This document shows, piece by piece, positions 1 to 6,459 of a DNA stretch of 6,459 nt. A program made the position numbers and the translations under genes. The notes beneath the pieces were generated by a model. That model saw only the letters and a program-made list of their open reading frames with translations, was not told the origin of the DNA and did not search any database. Every line of letters begins with the position of its first letter. The first letter of the stretch is position 1. The stretch is taken from positions 1 to 6,459 of the forward strand of contig JADHQX010000078.1 in NCBI GenBank assembly GCA_016777745.1. Reading direction: 5' to 3'. Source of the DNA: Candidatus Pelagibacterales bacterium (GTDB lineage Bacteria > Pseudomonadota > Alphaproteobacteria > Pelagibacterales > AG-422-B15).

Positions 1-376
1 CCTTTATTGCATCTAAAACTTGCTCTGGAGATTTGTTTAACTTGAATTTCATATGAAGTGGGCTTGTTGAAATAAAAGTATGAATTCTAAATCTTGGAGC
101 AGCTTTTAAAGCTTCATGACATGCATCTATATCTTTTTTACTTGCTCTTGATAGTCCACATGGAATTGAGTTTTTTAAAATTTTACTTATAGCTGTGACA
201 GCCTCAAAATCTCCTGGTGATGCAATGGGAAAACCAGCTTCAATAATATCAATCCCTAATTCATCAAAAATTCTTGCAATTTGAATTTTTTCCTCAATAC
301 TCATTGATGCGCCAGGTGACTGCTCACCATCTCGCATCGTAGTATCAAATATAATAACTTTATCTTTGTCGCTCAT
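1..376 (-). CDS. leuA: 2-isopropylmalate synthase, N-terminal part (cut by window edge)
   Basis: LeuA condenses acetyl-CoA with 2-oxoisovalerate to give 2-isopropylmalate, the committed step of leucine synthesis in the cytoplasm. Only the first 125 codons are in the window; the gene runs off the left edge with no internal stop. Residues 7-22 read [16 protein letters not shown], the hallmark of the DRE-TIM metallolyase family: D11 is the expected divalent-metal ligand and R15/D16 contact the 2-oxoacid. EAGFP (residues 46-50) and [12 protein letters not shown] (99-110) are further LeuA-like barrel segments that help separate it from homocitrate or citramalate synthases, although those remain possible from a fragment. 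The start is the ATG at 374-376, which places the DTT motif at the usual distance from the N-terminus. No clear Shine-Dalgarno precedes it. It lies 103 bp downstream of the transporter ATPase gene and appears to have its own promoter. Confidence 0.93.
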   Translation of the reverse strand, partial: MSDKDKVIIFDTTMRDGEQSPGASMSIEEKIQIARIFDELGIDIIEAGFPIASPGDFEAVTAISKILKNSIPCGLSRASKKDIDACHEALKAAPRFRIHTFISTSPLHMKFKLNKSPEQVLDAIK

Positions 377-400
377 AACCAATAATTTTTTAGAAAAACT

Positions 401-428
401 ATAATACAATCTATAAGAGAGATTGCAA
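401..428 (-). promoter_or_regulatory. Putative sigma70-type promoter of leuA with overlapping dyads
   Basis: Read on the minus strand, TTGCAA (423-428) and TATTAT (401-406) are separated by 16 bp, a credible -35/-10 pair. Initiation would fall near 394, leaving only about 18 nt of leader before the leuA ATG and no evident Shine-Dalgarno. A 6-bp inverted repeat (407-412 with 420-425, 7-bp gap) fills the spacer. A 12-bp perfect palindrome, CAAAATATTTTG (426-437), overlaps the -35 element. Either could be an operator, but in DNA this AT-rich such matches also arise by chance. The rest of the 377-479 gap shows no GC-stem/U-tract terminator for the upstream operon, so read-through into leuA is also possible. 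Confidence 0.5.
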
Positions 429-479
429 AATATTTTGTTGATTTTTGATATAATTATTATTTTCTAGGCCTTCTATTCA

Positions 480-2162
480 TTAATTGTAAATAGACTCTAT
501 TTTAGGCATTAGACGTAAAAGCTCTTTAGAATATTCATGCCCAGGTTCTAAAAATAATTTCTCTGTATCTGATACTTCACATAGTTTACCATTTCGTAAT
601 ACACCAATTCTATCACACATCTGACGAACGACAGGTAAGTCGTGGCTAATAAACAGTATGGTTAAATTGAGTTGTTCTTGTAGATCTTTTAATAAATTTA
701 ATATTTGTGCCTGTATACTTACATCTAAAGCTGAAGTTGGTTCGTCACAGACAAGAAGTCTAGGCTGTGTAGCAAGAGCTCTTGCAATTGATATTCTTTG
801 TCTTTGTCCACCAGAAAATTCATGAGGATATCTTGCGGCAGATTTTTTTGATAAATCAACAGACTCTAGTAGATCATTAATATAATCATCTAAATCATTA
901 CTTGTTATTAAGGGATTATGAAGTTGAATTGGTTCTGCAATAATATCTTTTACTTTTAACCTTCCATTAAGCGAAGAAAAAGGATCTTGAAAAATCATTT
1001 GAATTTGTTTTCTAAAATTCATCATTTCACTGTTTTTTTTTATCTGTGTTATACAGGTATTATCAAAAAAAATTTCTCCAGATGATGGTTTAAATAGATT
1101 AACAATCATCTTAGCAATAGTTGATTTTCCACTGCCACTCTCTCCAACTAATCCAAATGATTCTCCTTCTTTTATATTAAAAGAAACATCATCAACAGCC
1201 ATTACTGTATTTTTTGAGCTCTCTGTAAACATCCCTTCTTGAAATATTTTTTTAAGATTTTTTATTTCAATTAAGTTTTGTGAAGTTAATTTTCTTTTAT
1301 TCCATCTATCTAAGATTTTAATATTTATACTTCTTTCACTGTTTCTATCTTTTTCTATTATCTTGAATCTTGAAATTTTTTTATTAGTTGGAGGTACTGA
1401 ACTAATAAGACTTTTTGTATAGATTTCTTTTGGATTAGTAAGAATTTCTTTTGTTGAACCAATCTCTACTAAATTGCCACTTTTCATTACTGCAACTCGA
1501 TCAGCTGTTTCAGAAATTACCCCCATATCATGTGTGATTAATATTACAGCTAAGTTTCTCTCTTTAGTTAAAGTCTTAATTAATTCAAGGATCTGTGATT
1601 GTATAGACACGTCCAGTGCAGTTGTTGGCTCGTCTGCAATAAGTAATTCAGGCTCACAGCATAACGCTAAAGAAATTACAACTCTTTGTCTCATACCTCC
1701 TGAAAATTGATGAGGATAATTATTAAATCTATTTTCAGCATCTTTAATACCAACTTCCTGCAATAAATTAATTGCTCTATCTTTAGATTCTTTTAAATTA
1801 AAATTTAAATGAGTCTGGATAGTCTCAATAAGTTGTTCACCTATAGTTAATAAAGGATTTAAGGAAGTTTGTGGGTCTTGGAAGATTAATCCAATTTTTT
1901 TTCCTCTATATTTTATTATATCTTCTGGGTTTTCATGAATATTAACTCCATCTAGGATTATCCTTCCATCTGAAATTTTTCCTGGTTCATCGATAAGATT
2001 TATTATTGCATTTCCTAATGTGCTTTTACCAGATCCAGATTCTCCTACCAAGCCAAGTATTTCTCCCTTTTTTACTTCAAAATTAATTTTTTTAACAGCA
2101 TATACAGTCTCTTTTCTCATTTTGTAGTTAACGCTTAAATTATCAATTTTTAAAAAGCTCAT
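480..2162 (-). CDS. Peptide/nickel-type ABC importer, fused double ATP-binding protein (DppD-DppF-like)
   Basis: This 560-residue cytoplasmic protein should power the importer by ATP hydrolysis and carries both nucleotide-binding domains in one chain, as YejF and GsiA do. Domain 1 has Walker A GESGSGKST (40-48), Q-loop Q95, signature FSGGMRQR (153-160), Walker B LLIADEPT (173-180, catalytic E178) and H-loop H211. Domain 2 has Walker A GESGSGKST (340-348), Q392, signature FSGGQRQR (449-456), Walker B LLVCDEPT (469-476, E474) and H507. Both sites therefore look competent. The OppD/F-type C-terminal tails are reduced: the usual HPYT motif is only echoed as KEIYTKSL (245-252) and HEYSKELL (542-549). 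The linker, about 255-297, is charged, with no cysteine cluster. Its ATG overlaps the preceding permease stop by one base (TAATG), implying translational coupling. A run of nine A falls in domain 2 (plus coordinates 1033-1041). Confidence 0.93.
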   Translation of the reverse strand: MSFLKIDNLSVNYKMRKETVYAVKKINFEVKKGEILGLVGESGSGKSTLGNAIINLIDEPGKISDGRIILDGVNIHENPEDIIKYRGKKIGLIFQDPQTSLNPLLTIGEQLIETIQTHLNFNLKESKDRAINLLQEVGIKDAENRFNNYPHQFSGGMRQRVVISLALCCEPELLIADEPTTALDVSIQSQILELIKTLTKERNLAVILITHDMGVISETADRVAVMKSGNLVEIGSTKEILTNPKEIYTKSLISSVPPTNKKISRFKIIEKDRNSERSINIKILDRWNKRKLTSQNLIEIKNLKKIFQEGMFTESSKNTVMAVDDVSFNIKEGESFGLVGESGSGKSTIAKMIVNLFKPSSGEIFFDNTCITQIKKNSEMMNFRKQIQMIFQDPFSSLNGRLKVKDIIAEPIQLHNPLITSNDLDDYINDLLESVDLSKKSAARYPHEFSGGQRQRISIARALATQPRLLVCDEPTSALDVSIQAQILNLLKDLQEQLNLTILFISHDLPVVRQMCDRIGVLRNGKLCEVSDTEKLFLEPGHEYSKELLRLMPKIESIYN

Positions 2163-3088
2163 TAATTTAATTTTGGATTCAGGGTGTCTCTCATCCAGTC
2201 ACCTAAAAGATTAATTGAAAAAGCTAAAATAACTAAAAATATTGCAGGAAAAAAAGTTATCCACCACTCACCAGAAAACAAAAAGTCATTTCCAATTCTA
2301 ATTAACGTTCCAAGAGATGGTGTTGTAGGTGGAACGCCTACTCCTAAAAAACTTAAAGTAGATTCAGCTATTATTGCAAGTGCAAGTCCAATGGTTCCAA
2401 TTACAAGTATGGGTCTCAATATGTTTGGTAAAATATGTTTAAACATTATTTTAATATTTGGAACACCAATAATTGTTGAAGCAGAAATATAATCTTTATT
2501 TTTTTCTACTAATGTAGCTGCTCTAGATACTCTTGCAAATTGAGGCCATTCAGAAATTCCTATCGCAAAAATTAACACATAAATTGCCATTTCATCATGT
2601 AATTCTTTTGAAATTACACCCCTAGCAATACCATCAACGAGTAAAGCCATTAAAATACTTGGTACTGTTAATTGTACATCTGTTATTCTCATAATTATCA
2701 TTTCATATTTGCCACCAAAATAACCAGCTGTTAATCCCAAGGAAACTCCAAAAATTAAGCTAAACAGGATAGCTGCAAAACCAACTATTAAAGAGATACG
2801 AGAACCATACAATATTGTCGAAAGCATATCCCTGCCTTGGCCATCTGTTCCTAATAAAAATTTTGAAACACCTTCATCTTCCCAGTAAGGAGGAGTGAAT
2901 GCCTCCATTAGGTCAAGGCTTGATGGATCAAATGGATTAAATGGTGCAACAAGTTCTACAAAAAATGAACACAAGAAAATAATTATTAATATCGTAGTTG
3001 ATATTATTGCAGTGGGAGATTTTATAAAAGAAAAAAATATATCACTATCTTTAATCTTATCTATGATTGATAAATTTTGATTATCCAT
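2162..3088 (-). CDS. Peptide/nickel-type ABC importer permease (DppC/OppC-like)
   Basis: Second inner-membrane subunit of the importer; it forms the translocation pore with the DppB-like permease. With the ATG at 3088 it has 308 residues, typical for DppC. Visible family features, in this numbering, are a long N-terminal membrane helix (about 27-46), the periplasmic motif LGTDGQGRDMLS (79-90), several hydrophobic helices, the cytoplasmic EAA-type coupling loop around EKNKDYISASTIIGVPNIKI (195-214), LSFLGVGVPPTTPSLGTLI (245-263) and the closing LGDWMRDTLNPKLN. A GTG two codons upstream (3092-3094) gives 310 residues; I prefer ATG because GAAAG lies a short distance upstream of it, but the choice is weak. 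The ATG start overlaps the previous permease stop by 8 nt (ATGGATAA), and the stop overlaps the ATPase start by 1 nt, so all three are probably translated in series. Confidence 0.92.
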   Translation of the reverse strand: MDNQNLSIIDKIKDSDIFFSFIKSPTAIISTTILIIIFLCSFFVELVAPFNPFDPSSLDLMEAFTPPYWEDEGVSKFLLGTDGQGRDMLSTILYGSRISLIVGFAAILFSLIFGVSLGLTAGYFGGKYEMIIMRITDVQLTVPSILMALLVDGIARGVISKELHDEMAIYVLIFAIGISEWPQFARVSRAATLVEKNKDYISASTIIGVPNIKIMFKHILPNILRPILVIGTIGLALAIIAESTLSFLGVGVPPTTPSLGTLIRIGNDFLFSGEWWITFFPAIFLVILAFSINLLGDWMRDTLNPKLN

Positions 3089-4064
3089 TTGCACTTTCAG
3101 ATTTAACTCTTATTCTTGGGTCAATAAAATAATACAGAATATCTACAATAAAATTTATCATTACAAATATAAATGCAATAAAAACTAAATAAGCTGACAT
3201 TATTGGTATGTCCACAAACTTAACTGCCTGAATAAAAAGAAACCCCATACCTGGCCATTGAAAAACTGTTTCAGTTATTATTGAAAAGGCTACAAGTGTT
3301 CCAATATTAATTCCTGCTATTGTAATCACAGGTATCAAGCCATTTTTTAAAGCATGTTTATATTGAATACTTTTTTCACTTATCCCTCTTGCTCTTGCAA
3401 ATTTAATATAATCTGTCTGTAATATTTCCATCATCTCTGCACGAACAAGTCTAATAATATAAGTCATTTGAAAAAGGCTTAATGTGACTGATGGTAAGAT
3501 TATTGCTTTAAGACCTGAGATAGTTAAAAATCCTGTGGTCCAAAAACCAATATCAACAACCTCACCTCTACCGAAGGAAGGTAAAACACCTAGAATTACT
3601 GCAAAAAGATATATAAATAAAATTCCAATTACAAAAGTAGGCAGTGAAACACCCAATAAAGAGACTGCCAAAATGATGTCACTAATAAAGCTTTTTCGAT
3701 TTATTCCAGTATAAACACCCAATAATGTTCCACAAACGAGAGCAATAAGTGAAGAGATAAAGACTAACTCTAAAGTTGCTGGCAACCTTTCTGATATTAA
3801 TTCAGATACAGGTCTTCTCAATTGATAAGAAATCCCAAAATTTCCTTTTGATGCATTTCTTACAAATCTTGTGAATTGCACTGGAATTGGATCATTTAAA
3901 CCTAGTGTTTCTCTAATTTCAGCTCTTTCTAAATCTGATGTTTCTTCACCTACCATATTGTTAACAGGGTCACCTACAAAAGTAAAAAGTGAGAATGACA
4001 CAAAGGCTACGACTAACATAACCAATACTGATTGAAACAATCTTTTAAAAAAATACTTTATCAA
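3081..4064 (-). CDS. Peptide/nickel-type ABC importer permease (DppB/OppB-like)
   Basis: First inner-membrane pore subunit, 327 residues, of normal DppB length. It opens with MIKYFFKRLFQSVLVMLVVA, the usual basic-then-hydrophobic DppB start and first helix. The periplasmic stretch contains LGLNDPIPVQF (54-64) and GNFGISYQLRRPVSELI (74-90), both family-typical. Further helices lie around 99-120, 127-160, 184-205, 243-265 and 287-313. The EAA coupling loop covers about 209-233 (AEMMEILQTDYIKFARARG) and the protein ends after FIDPRIRV. No ATG is available near the N-terminus; the best start is TTG at 4062-4064, since the first internal ATG (residue 16) would cut the first helix. No Shine-Dalgarno is seen before it. 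A strong hairpin ends 20 bases upstream of this start, so expression is probably lower than that of the binding protein. A short overlap couples it to the next permease. Confidence 0.91.
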   Translation of the reverse strand: MIKYFFKRLFQSVLVMLVVAFVSFSLFTFVGDPVNNMVGEETSDLERAEIRETLGLNDPIPVQFTRFVRNASKGNFGISYQLRRPVSELISERLPATLELVFISSLIALVCGTLLGVYTGINRKSFISDIILAVSLLGVSLPTFVIGILFIYLFAVILGVLPSFGRGEVVDIGFWTTGFLTISGLKAIILPSVTLSLFQMTYIIRLVRAEMMEILQTDYIKFARARGISEKSIQYKHALKNGLIPVITIAGINIGTLVAFSIITETVFQWPGMGFLFIQAVKFVDIPIMSAYLVFIAFIFVMINFIVDILYYFIDPRIRVKSESANG

Positions 4065-4084
4065 AATATGAAGTGTTGTTTTGG

Positions 4085-4118
4085 ATATAAGCCCTTTTTT
4101 TTACAAAAGGGCTTATAT
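4085..4118 (-). promoter_or_regulatory. Intercistronic 14-bp hairpin after the binding-protein gene
   Basis: The arms 4085-4098 and 4105-4118 are perfectly complementary over 14 bp (ATATAAGCCCTTTT and its complement) around a 6-nt loop. The hairpin lies 10 bp downstream of the binding-protein stop and 20 bp upstream of the permease TTG start. On the transcribed (minus) strand the stem is followed by CCAAAACAAC, not a U-tract, so a classic intrinsic terminator is unlikely. Hairpins at this position in binding-protein operons commonly protect the upstream message from 3' exonucleases or cause partial termination, raising the ratio of binding protein to permease. That role is inferred here. Confidence 0.75.
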
Positions 4119-4128
4119 GTTAAATTTA

Positions 4129-5688
4129 TTAGTCTATGCTAGAAAATCTAAACAAAGGCTCATTGTTAGGTCTAATAGGAACATTTACATTCTTCGCAGA
4201 TGCCCAAGAAATAACTTGGTGGTGCAAGGGAAGATATGAAATATCATCTTTTACAATTTTCCAAGCTTCTGCAATTGCAACATTTCTTTTATCTAAATCT
4301 ACTTCGCCTTCCATAACTTTAATTAACTCATCAACTCTAGCATCACTAAAGTTAACTCTGTTCCAGCTTGCACCAGTATCATATAGGTAATGGAATACAT
4401 AATGACTATCTAAAGTAGGAACACCCCAACCAAGCATATAAAAATCACCTTTTTTATTTTGTAGCTCTTTAAAGTGTTTACTTTTAGTTTGAGAGTTTAG
4501 AGAGACATTTACACCAATTTTACCAAACATTCCAACTACAGCTGTACATATCGCTTCATCATTTACATATCTGTCATTTGGACATCTTAGCTCAACATCA
4601 AAACCATTAGGATAACCAGCATCAGCTAAAAGTTTTTTTGCAGCTTCTGGATCGTATGCTAATCGTTTATCAAGATCTTTAGTATAACCAGTTACTCCTG
4701 GGAATGTAATTATTCCTGCTGGTTCACTTAAACCTCTCATAACTTTTTTCTGTATAGCATTTATATCAATTGCTTGATAAAGAGCTTGTCTAACTTCCTT
4801 CTTTTTAAAAGGGTTGTCACCTGTATTTCCAGATCTAAGTTCATCAGCACCTTGGTCCATTCCAAGAAAAATTGTACGCATTTGTGGTGTACTTACAACT
4901 TTATGTCCCGCTGAACTTCCAATCCTTCCTAAGTCTTGAACTGGTGCATCTGTTACAATGTCAATCTCTCCAGATAGTAATGCAGCTACTCTAGTTGCAG
5001 CGTTTGCTATAGGAAGTAATTCAATTGAAGTAAGATTGTGCTCAACTTTACCCCACCATTTTGTATTCTTTTTAAAAACAGTTTTTGTATTAGGTTCTCT
5101 TAAAGTTATTTTAAAAGGTCCTGTTCCCATTGCATTAACTGAAGCATAAGTTTCTTGTGATGCATTCCAGTTTTGTGGTGCAATTGAAAAGTTTTCTGTA
5201 GCCCAAGCTTTTGAAATTACAAATATATTAGATAATTGGTTTAACAGGATTGGATTTGGTTCTGTTGTAGCAATTTCAATTGAATAATCACCAAGTGCCT
5301 GAACTGATGAAACTGAACTAATATATTCTTTAAAATCAGATGTTGGTAGTTTTGCTCTTAATATACTAAAAACTACATCTTCAGATGTCATTTTAGTACC
5401 ATCAGAAAATTTCACATCTTTTCTTAGGTTAAAAGTCCAAGTTGTAGGACTTGTAGCTGTCCAGTCTGTTGCTAGTTGTGGACCAATTTTCATATCAAGG
5501 CCTCTTGTTACAAGTGCTTCATAAACCTGTCTTGAAACCATCGTAGTTGGTCCTTCATTTTGAGCATGTGGATCAAGTGTTAAACTATCACCTGCCATTG
5601 ACCATTTAATATTTTTAGCCCATGCTGAAGAAAATCCAAATACTAGTGTTATTGTTAATAGTATTTTTATTAAACTTTTAATTTTCAT
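4129..5688 (-). CDS. ABC importer periplasmic solute-binding protein, family 5 (DppA/OppA-like)
   Basis: This 519-residue exported protein should capture the substrate (probably peptides; nickel, opines or sugars also occur in the family) and deliver it to the two permeases. Residues 1-24 form a Sec signal peptide: KIKSLIK, a hydrophobic core ILLTITLVFGFSS, then AWA before K25. There is no lipobox cysteine, so a soluble periplasmic form is expected. Family-5 features include GDSLTLDPHAQNEG (33-46), the SBP_bac_5 segment with WTFNLRKDVKFSDG (84-97), GTGPFKI (188-194), the helix start FKKKEVRQALYQAIDI (294-309) and the DPEAAKKLLADAGYPNGF region (346-363). C369 and C381 in RCPNDRYVNDEAIC (368-381) could form a disulfide, as in similar alphaproteobacterial relatives. 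The ATG is preceded by a good Shine-Dalgarno. It is the first transporter gene, with its own likely promoter. The ligand is not determinable from sequence. Confidence 0.93.
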   Translation of the reverse strand: MKIKSLIKILLTITLVFGFSSAWAKNIKWSMAGDSLTLDPHAQNEGPTTMVSRQVYEALVTRGLDMKIGPQLATDWTATSPTTWTFNLRKDVKFSDGTKMTSEDVVFSILRAKLPTSDFKEYISSVSSVQALGDYSIEIATTEPNPILLNQLSNIFVISKAWATENFSIAPQNWNASQETYASVNAMGTGPFKITLREPNTKTVFKKNTKWWGKVEHNLTSIELLPIANAATRVAALLSGEIDIVTDAPVQDLGRIGSSAGHKVVSTPQMRTIFLGMDQGADELRSGNTGDNPFKKKEVRQALYQAIDINAIQKKVMRGLSEPAGIITFPGVTGYTKDLDKRLAYDPEAAKKLLADAGYPNGFDVELRCPNDRYVNDEAICTAVVGMFGKIGVNVSLNSQTKSKHFKELQNKKGDFYMLGWGVPTLDSHYVFHYLYDTGASWNRVNFSDARVDELIKVMEGEVDLDKRNVAIAEAWKIVKDDISYLPLHHQVISWASAKNVNVPIRPNNEPLFRFSSID

Positions 5689-5735
5689 TATTTCACCTCT
5701 CTATTTTTAATTTTAAAAAGTATAGGTGAAATAAT
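5687..5735 (-). repeat. Perfect 12-bp inverted repeat spanning the promoter and ribosome-binding site of the binding-protein gene
   Basis: Plus-strand arms ATTATTTCACCT (5687-5698) and AGGTGAAATAAT (5724-5735) are exact reverse complements with a 25-nt gap. In minus-strand RNA the 3' arm contains the Shine-Dalgarno AGGTG and the first two bases of the start codon. The gap can add 2 + 5 more pairs (5721-5722 with 5702-5703, and 5715-5719 with 5704-5708), giving a hairpin of up to 19 pairs with small internal loops. The 5' arm overlaps the -10 element and spacer of the putative promoter, so only RNA started further upstream, for example from ilvC, would contain both arms. A DNA operator with two half-sites is the alternative reading. 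Confidence 0.75.
5694..5700 (-). promoter_or_regulatory. Shine-Dalgarno of the solute-binding protein gene
   Basis: AGAGGTG on the minus strand, 5 nt before the ATG at 5688, is the clearest ribosome-binding site in the window; the downstream transporter genes lack a comparable one. It supports the chosen start and a high translation rate for the binding protein. It lies in and just beside the 3' arm of the inverted repeat, so it can be masked by RNA folding. Confidence 0.8.
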
Positions 5736-5747
5736 TTAATTTTACAA
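5719..5747 (-). promoter_or_regulatory. Putative sigma70-type promoter of the transporter operon
   Basis: On the minus strand, TTGTAA (5742-5747) and TATACT (5719-5724) are separated by exactly 17 bp, close to consensus. Initiation would fall near 5712, giving a leader of about 24 nt that contains the Shine-Dalgarno but not the 5' arm of the inverted repeat. No terminator is visible between the ilvC stop (5780) and this promoter, so the operon may be read both from here and from ilvC. Confidence 0.55.
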
Positions 5748-5779
5748 ATTCGTGTGGAGGTAGAAATTTTTAATAAAAT

Positions 5780-6459
<680 letters not shown>

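Noticed and set aside
411..428. Leader peptide for leuA attenuation (TTG CAA TCT CTC TTA TAG on the minus strand, with two Leu codons)
   Set aside because: It lies within the promoter itself, so would not be transcribed from it; it has no ribosome site and no following terminator/antiterminator pair.
423..454. Plus-strand promoter with TATAAT at 449-454 and TTGCAA at 423-428
   Set aside because: The 20-bp spacing is poor and it would only produce RNA antisense to the ATPase gene; TATAAT matches are common in DNA this AT-rich.
461..479. Terminator after the ATPase gene built on TAGAAGGCCTAGA
   Set aside because: AGGCCT (466-471) is a palindrome with no loop, cannot form a useful RNA stem and is not followed by a clean U-tract.
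1474..1710. Open frame of 78 codons on the plus strand inside the ATPase gene
   Set aside because: It is antisense to highly conserved ATPase motifs of domain 1 and has no recognisable product; the other plus-strand frames (2184-2492, 2895-3080, 3484-3714, 4136-4390, 4958-5149) are shadows for the same reason.
4085..4118. Intrinsic terminator for the binding-protein gene, or a bidirectional one
   Set aside because: Neither strand has a U-tract directly after the stem, and genes of the same operon continue immediately downstream.
480..5688. Transporter as a recognisable mobile element or recent foreign insertion
   Set aside because: No flanking direct repeats, integrase, transposase or tRNA site are visible, and base composition looks the same as in ilvC and leuA.
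5752..5779. GTGGAGG on the plus strand as a ribosome site for a plus-strand gene
   Set aside because: It is followed by TAATAAAATTTAGC and then antisense ilvC, with no start codon at suitable spacing and no supported open frame.

Overview
The window is a compact, AT-rich (roughly one-third G+C by eye) bacterial segment in which every gene lies on the minus strand. In transcription order it reads: ilvC (3' part) > solute-binding protein > permease B > permease C > fused double ATPase > leuA (5' part). Low G+C, tiny gaps, overlapping stop/start codons and alphaproteobacterial-looking protein motifs suggest a streamlined marine alphaproteobacterium such as SAR11/Pelagibacterales. That placement is inference; no rRNA or other taxonomic marker is present.

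Right edge (5780-6459): the C-terminal two thirds of ketol-acid reductoisomerase (IlvC), with its metal- and substrate-binding residues visible. Left edge (1-376): the first 125 codons of 2-isopropylmalate synthase (LeuA). Both belong to branched-chain amino acid synthesis. IlvC acts in the shared Ile/Val pathway, and LeuA makes the first leucine-specific step from the valine precursor 2-oxoisovalerate.

Between them (480-5688) sits a complete peptide/nickel/opine-family (Dpp/Opp-type) ABC importer: a secreted family-5 solute-binding protein, two inner-membrane permeases and one 560-residue protein carrying both ATPase domains. The last three genes are very tightly packed (a TTG-started permease, an 8-nt overlap, then a TAATG junction). 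The binding-protein gene is set apart by its own likely promoter and by a strong hairpin after its stop codon. The substrate cannot be read from sequence; oligopeptides are the family default.

The most unusual structure is in the 91-bp ilvC/binding-protein gap. A perfect 12-bp inverted repeat has one arm over the Shine-Dalgarno and start codon of the binding-protein gene, and its other arm inside a good sigma70-like promoter. RNA reading through from ilvC would therefore fold the ribosome site shut, whereas RNA started at the local promoter would lack the blocking arm. The leuA promoter region (377-479) also carries small dyads. No gap exceeds about 100 bp, and I saw no mobile element, tRNA, rRNA or CRISPR.
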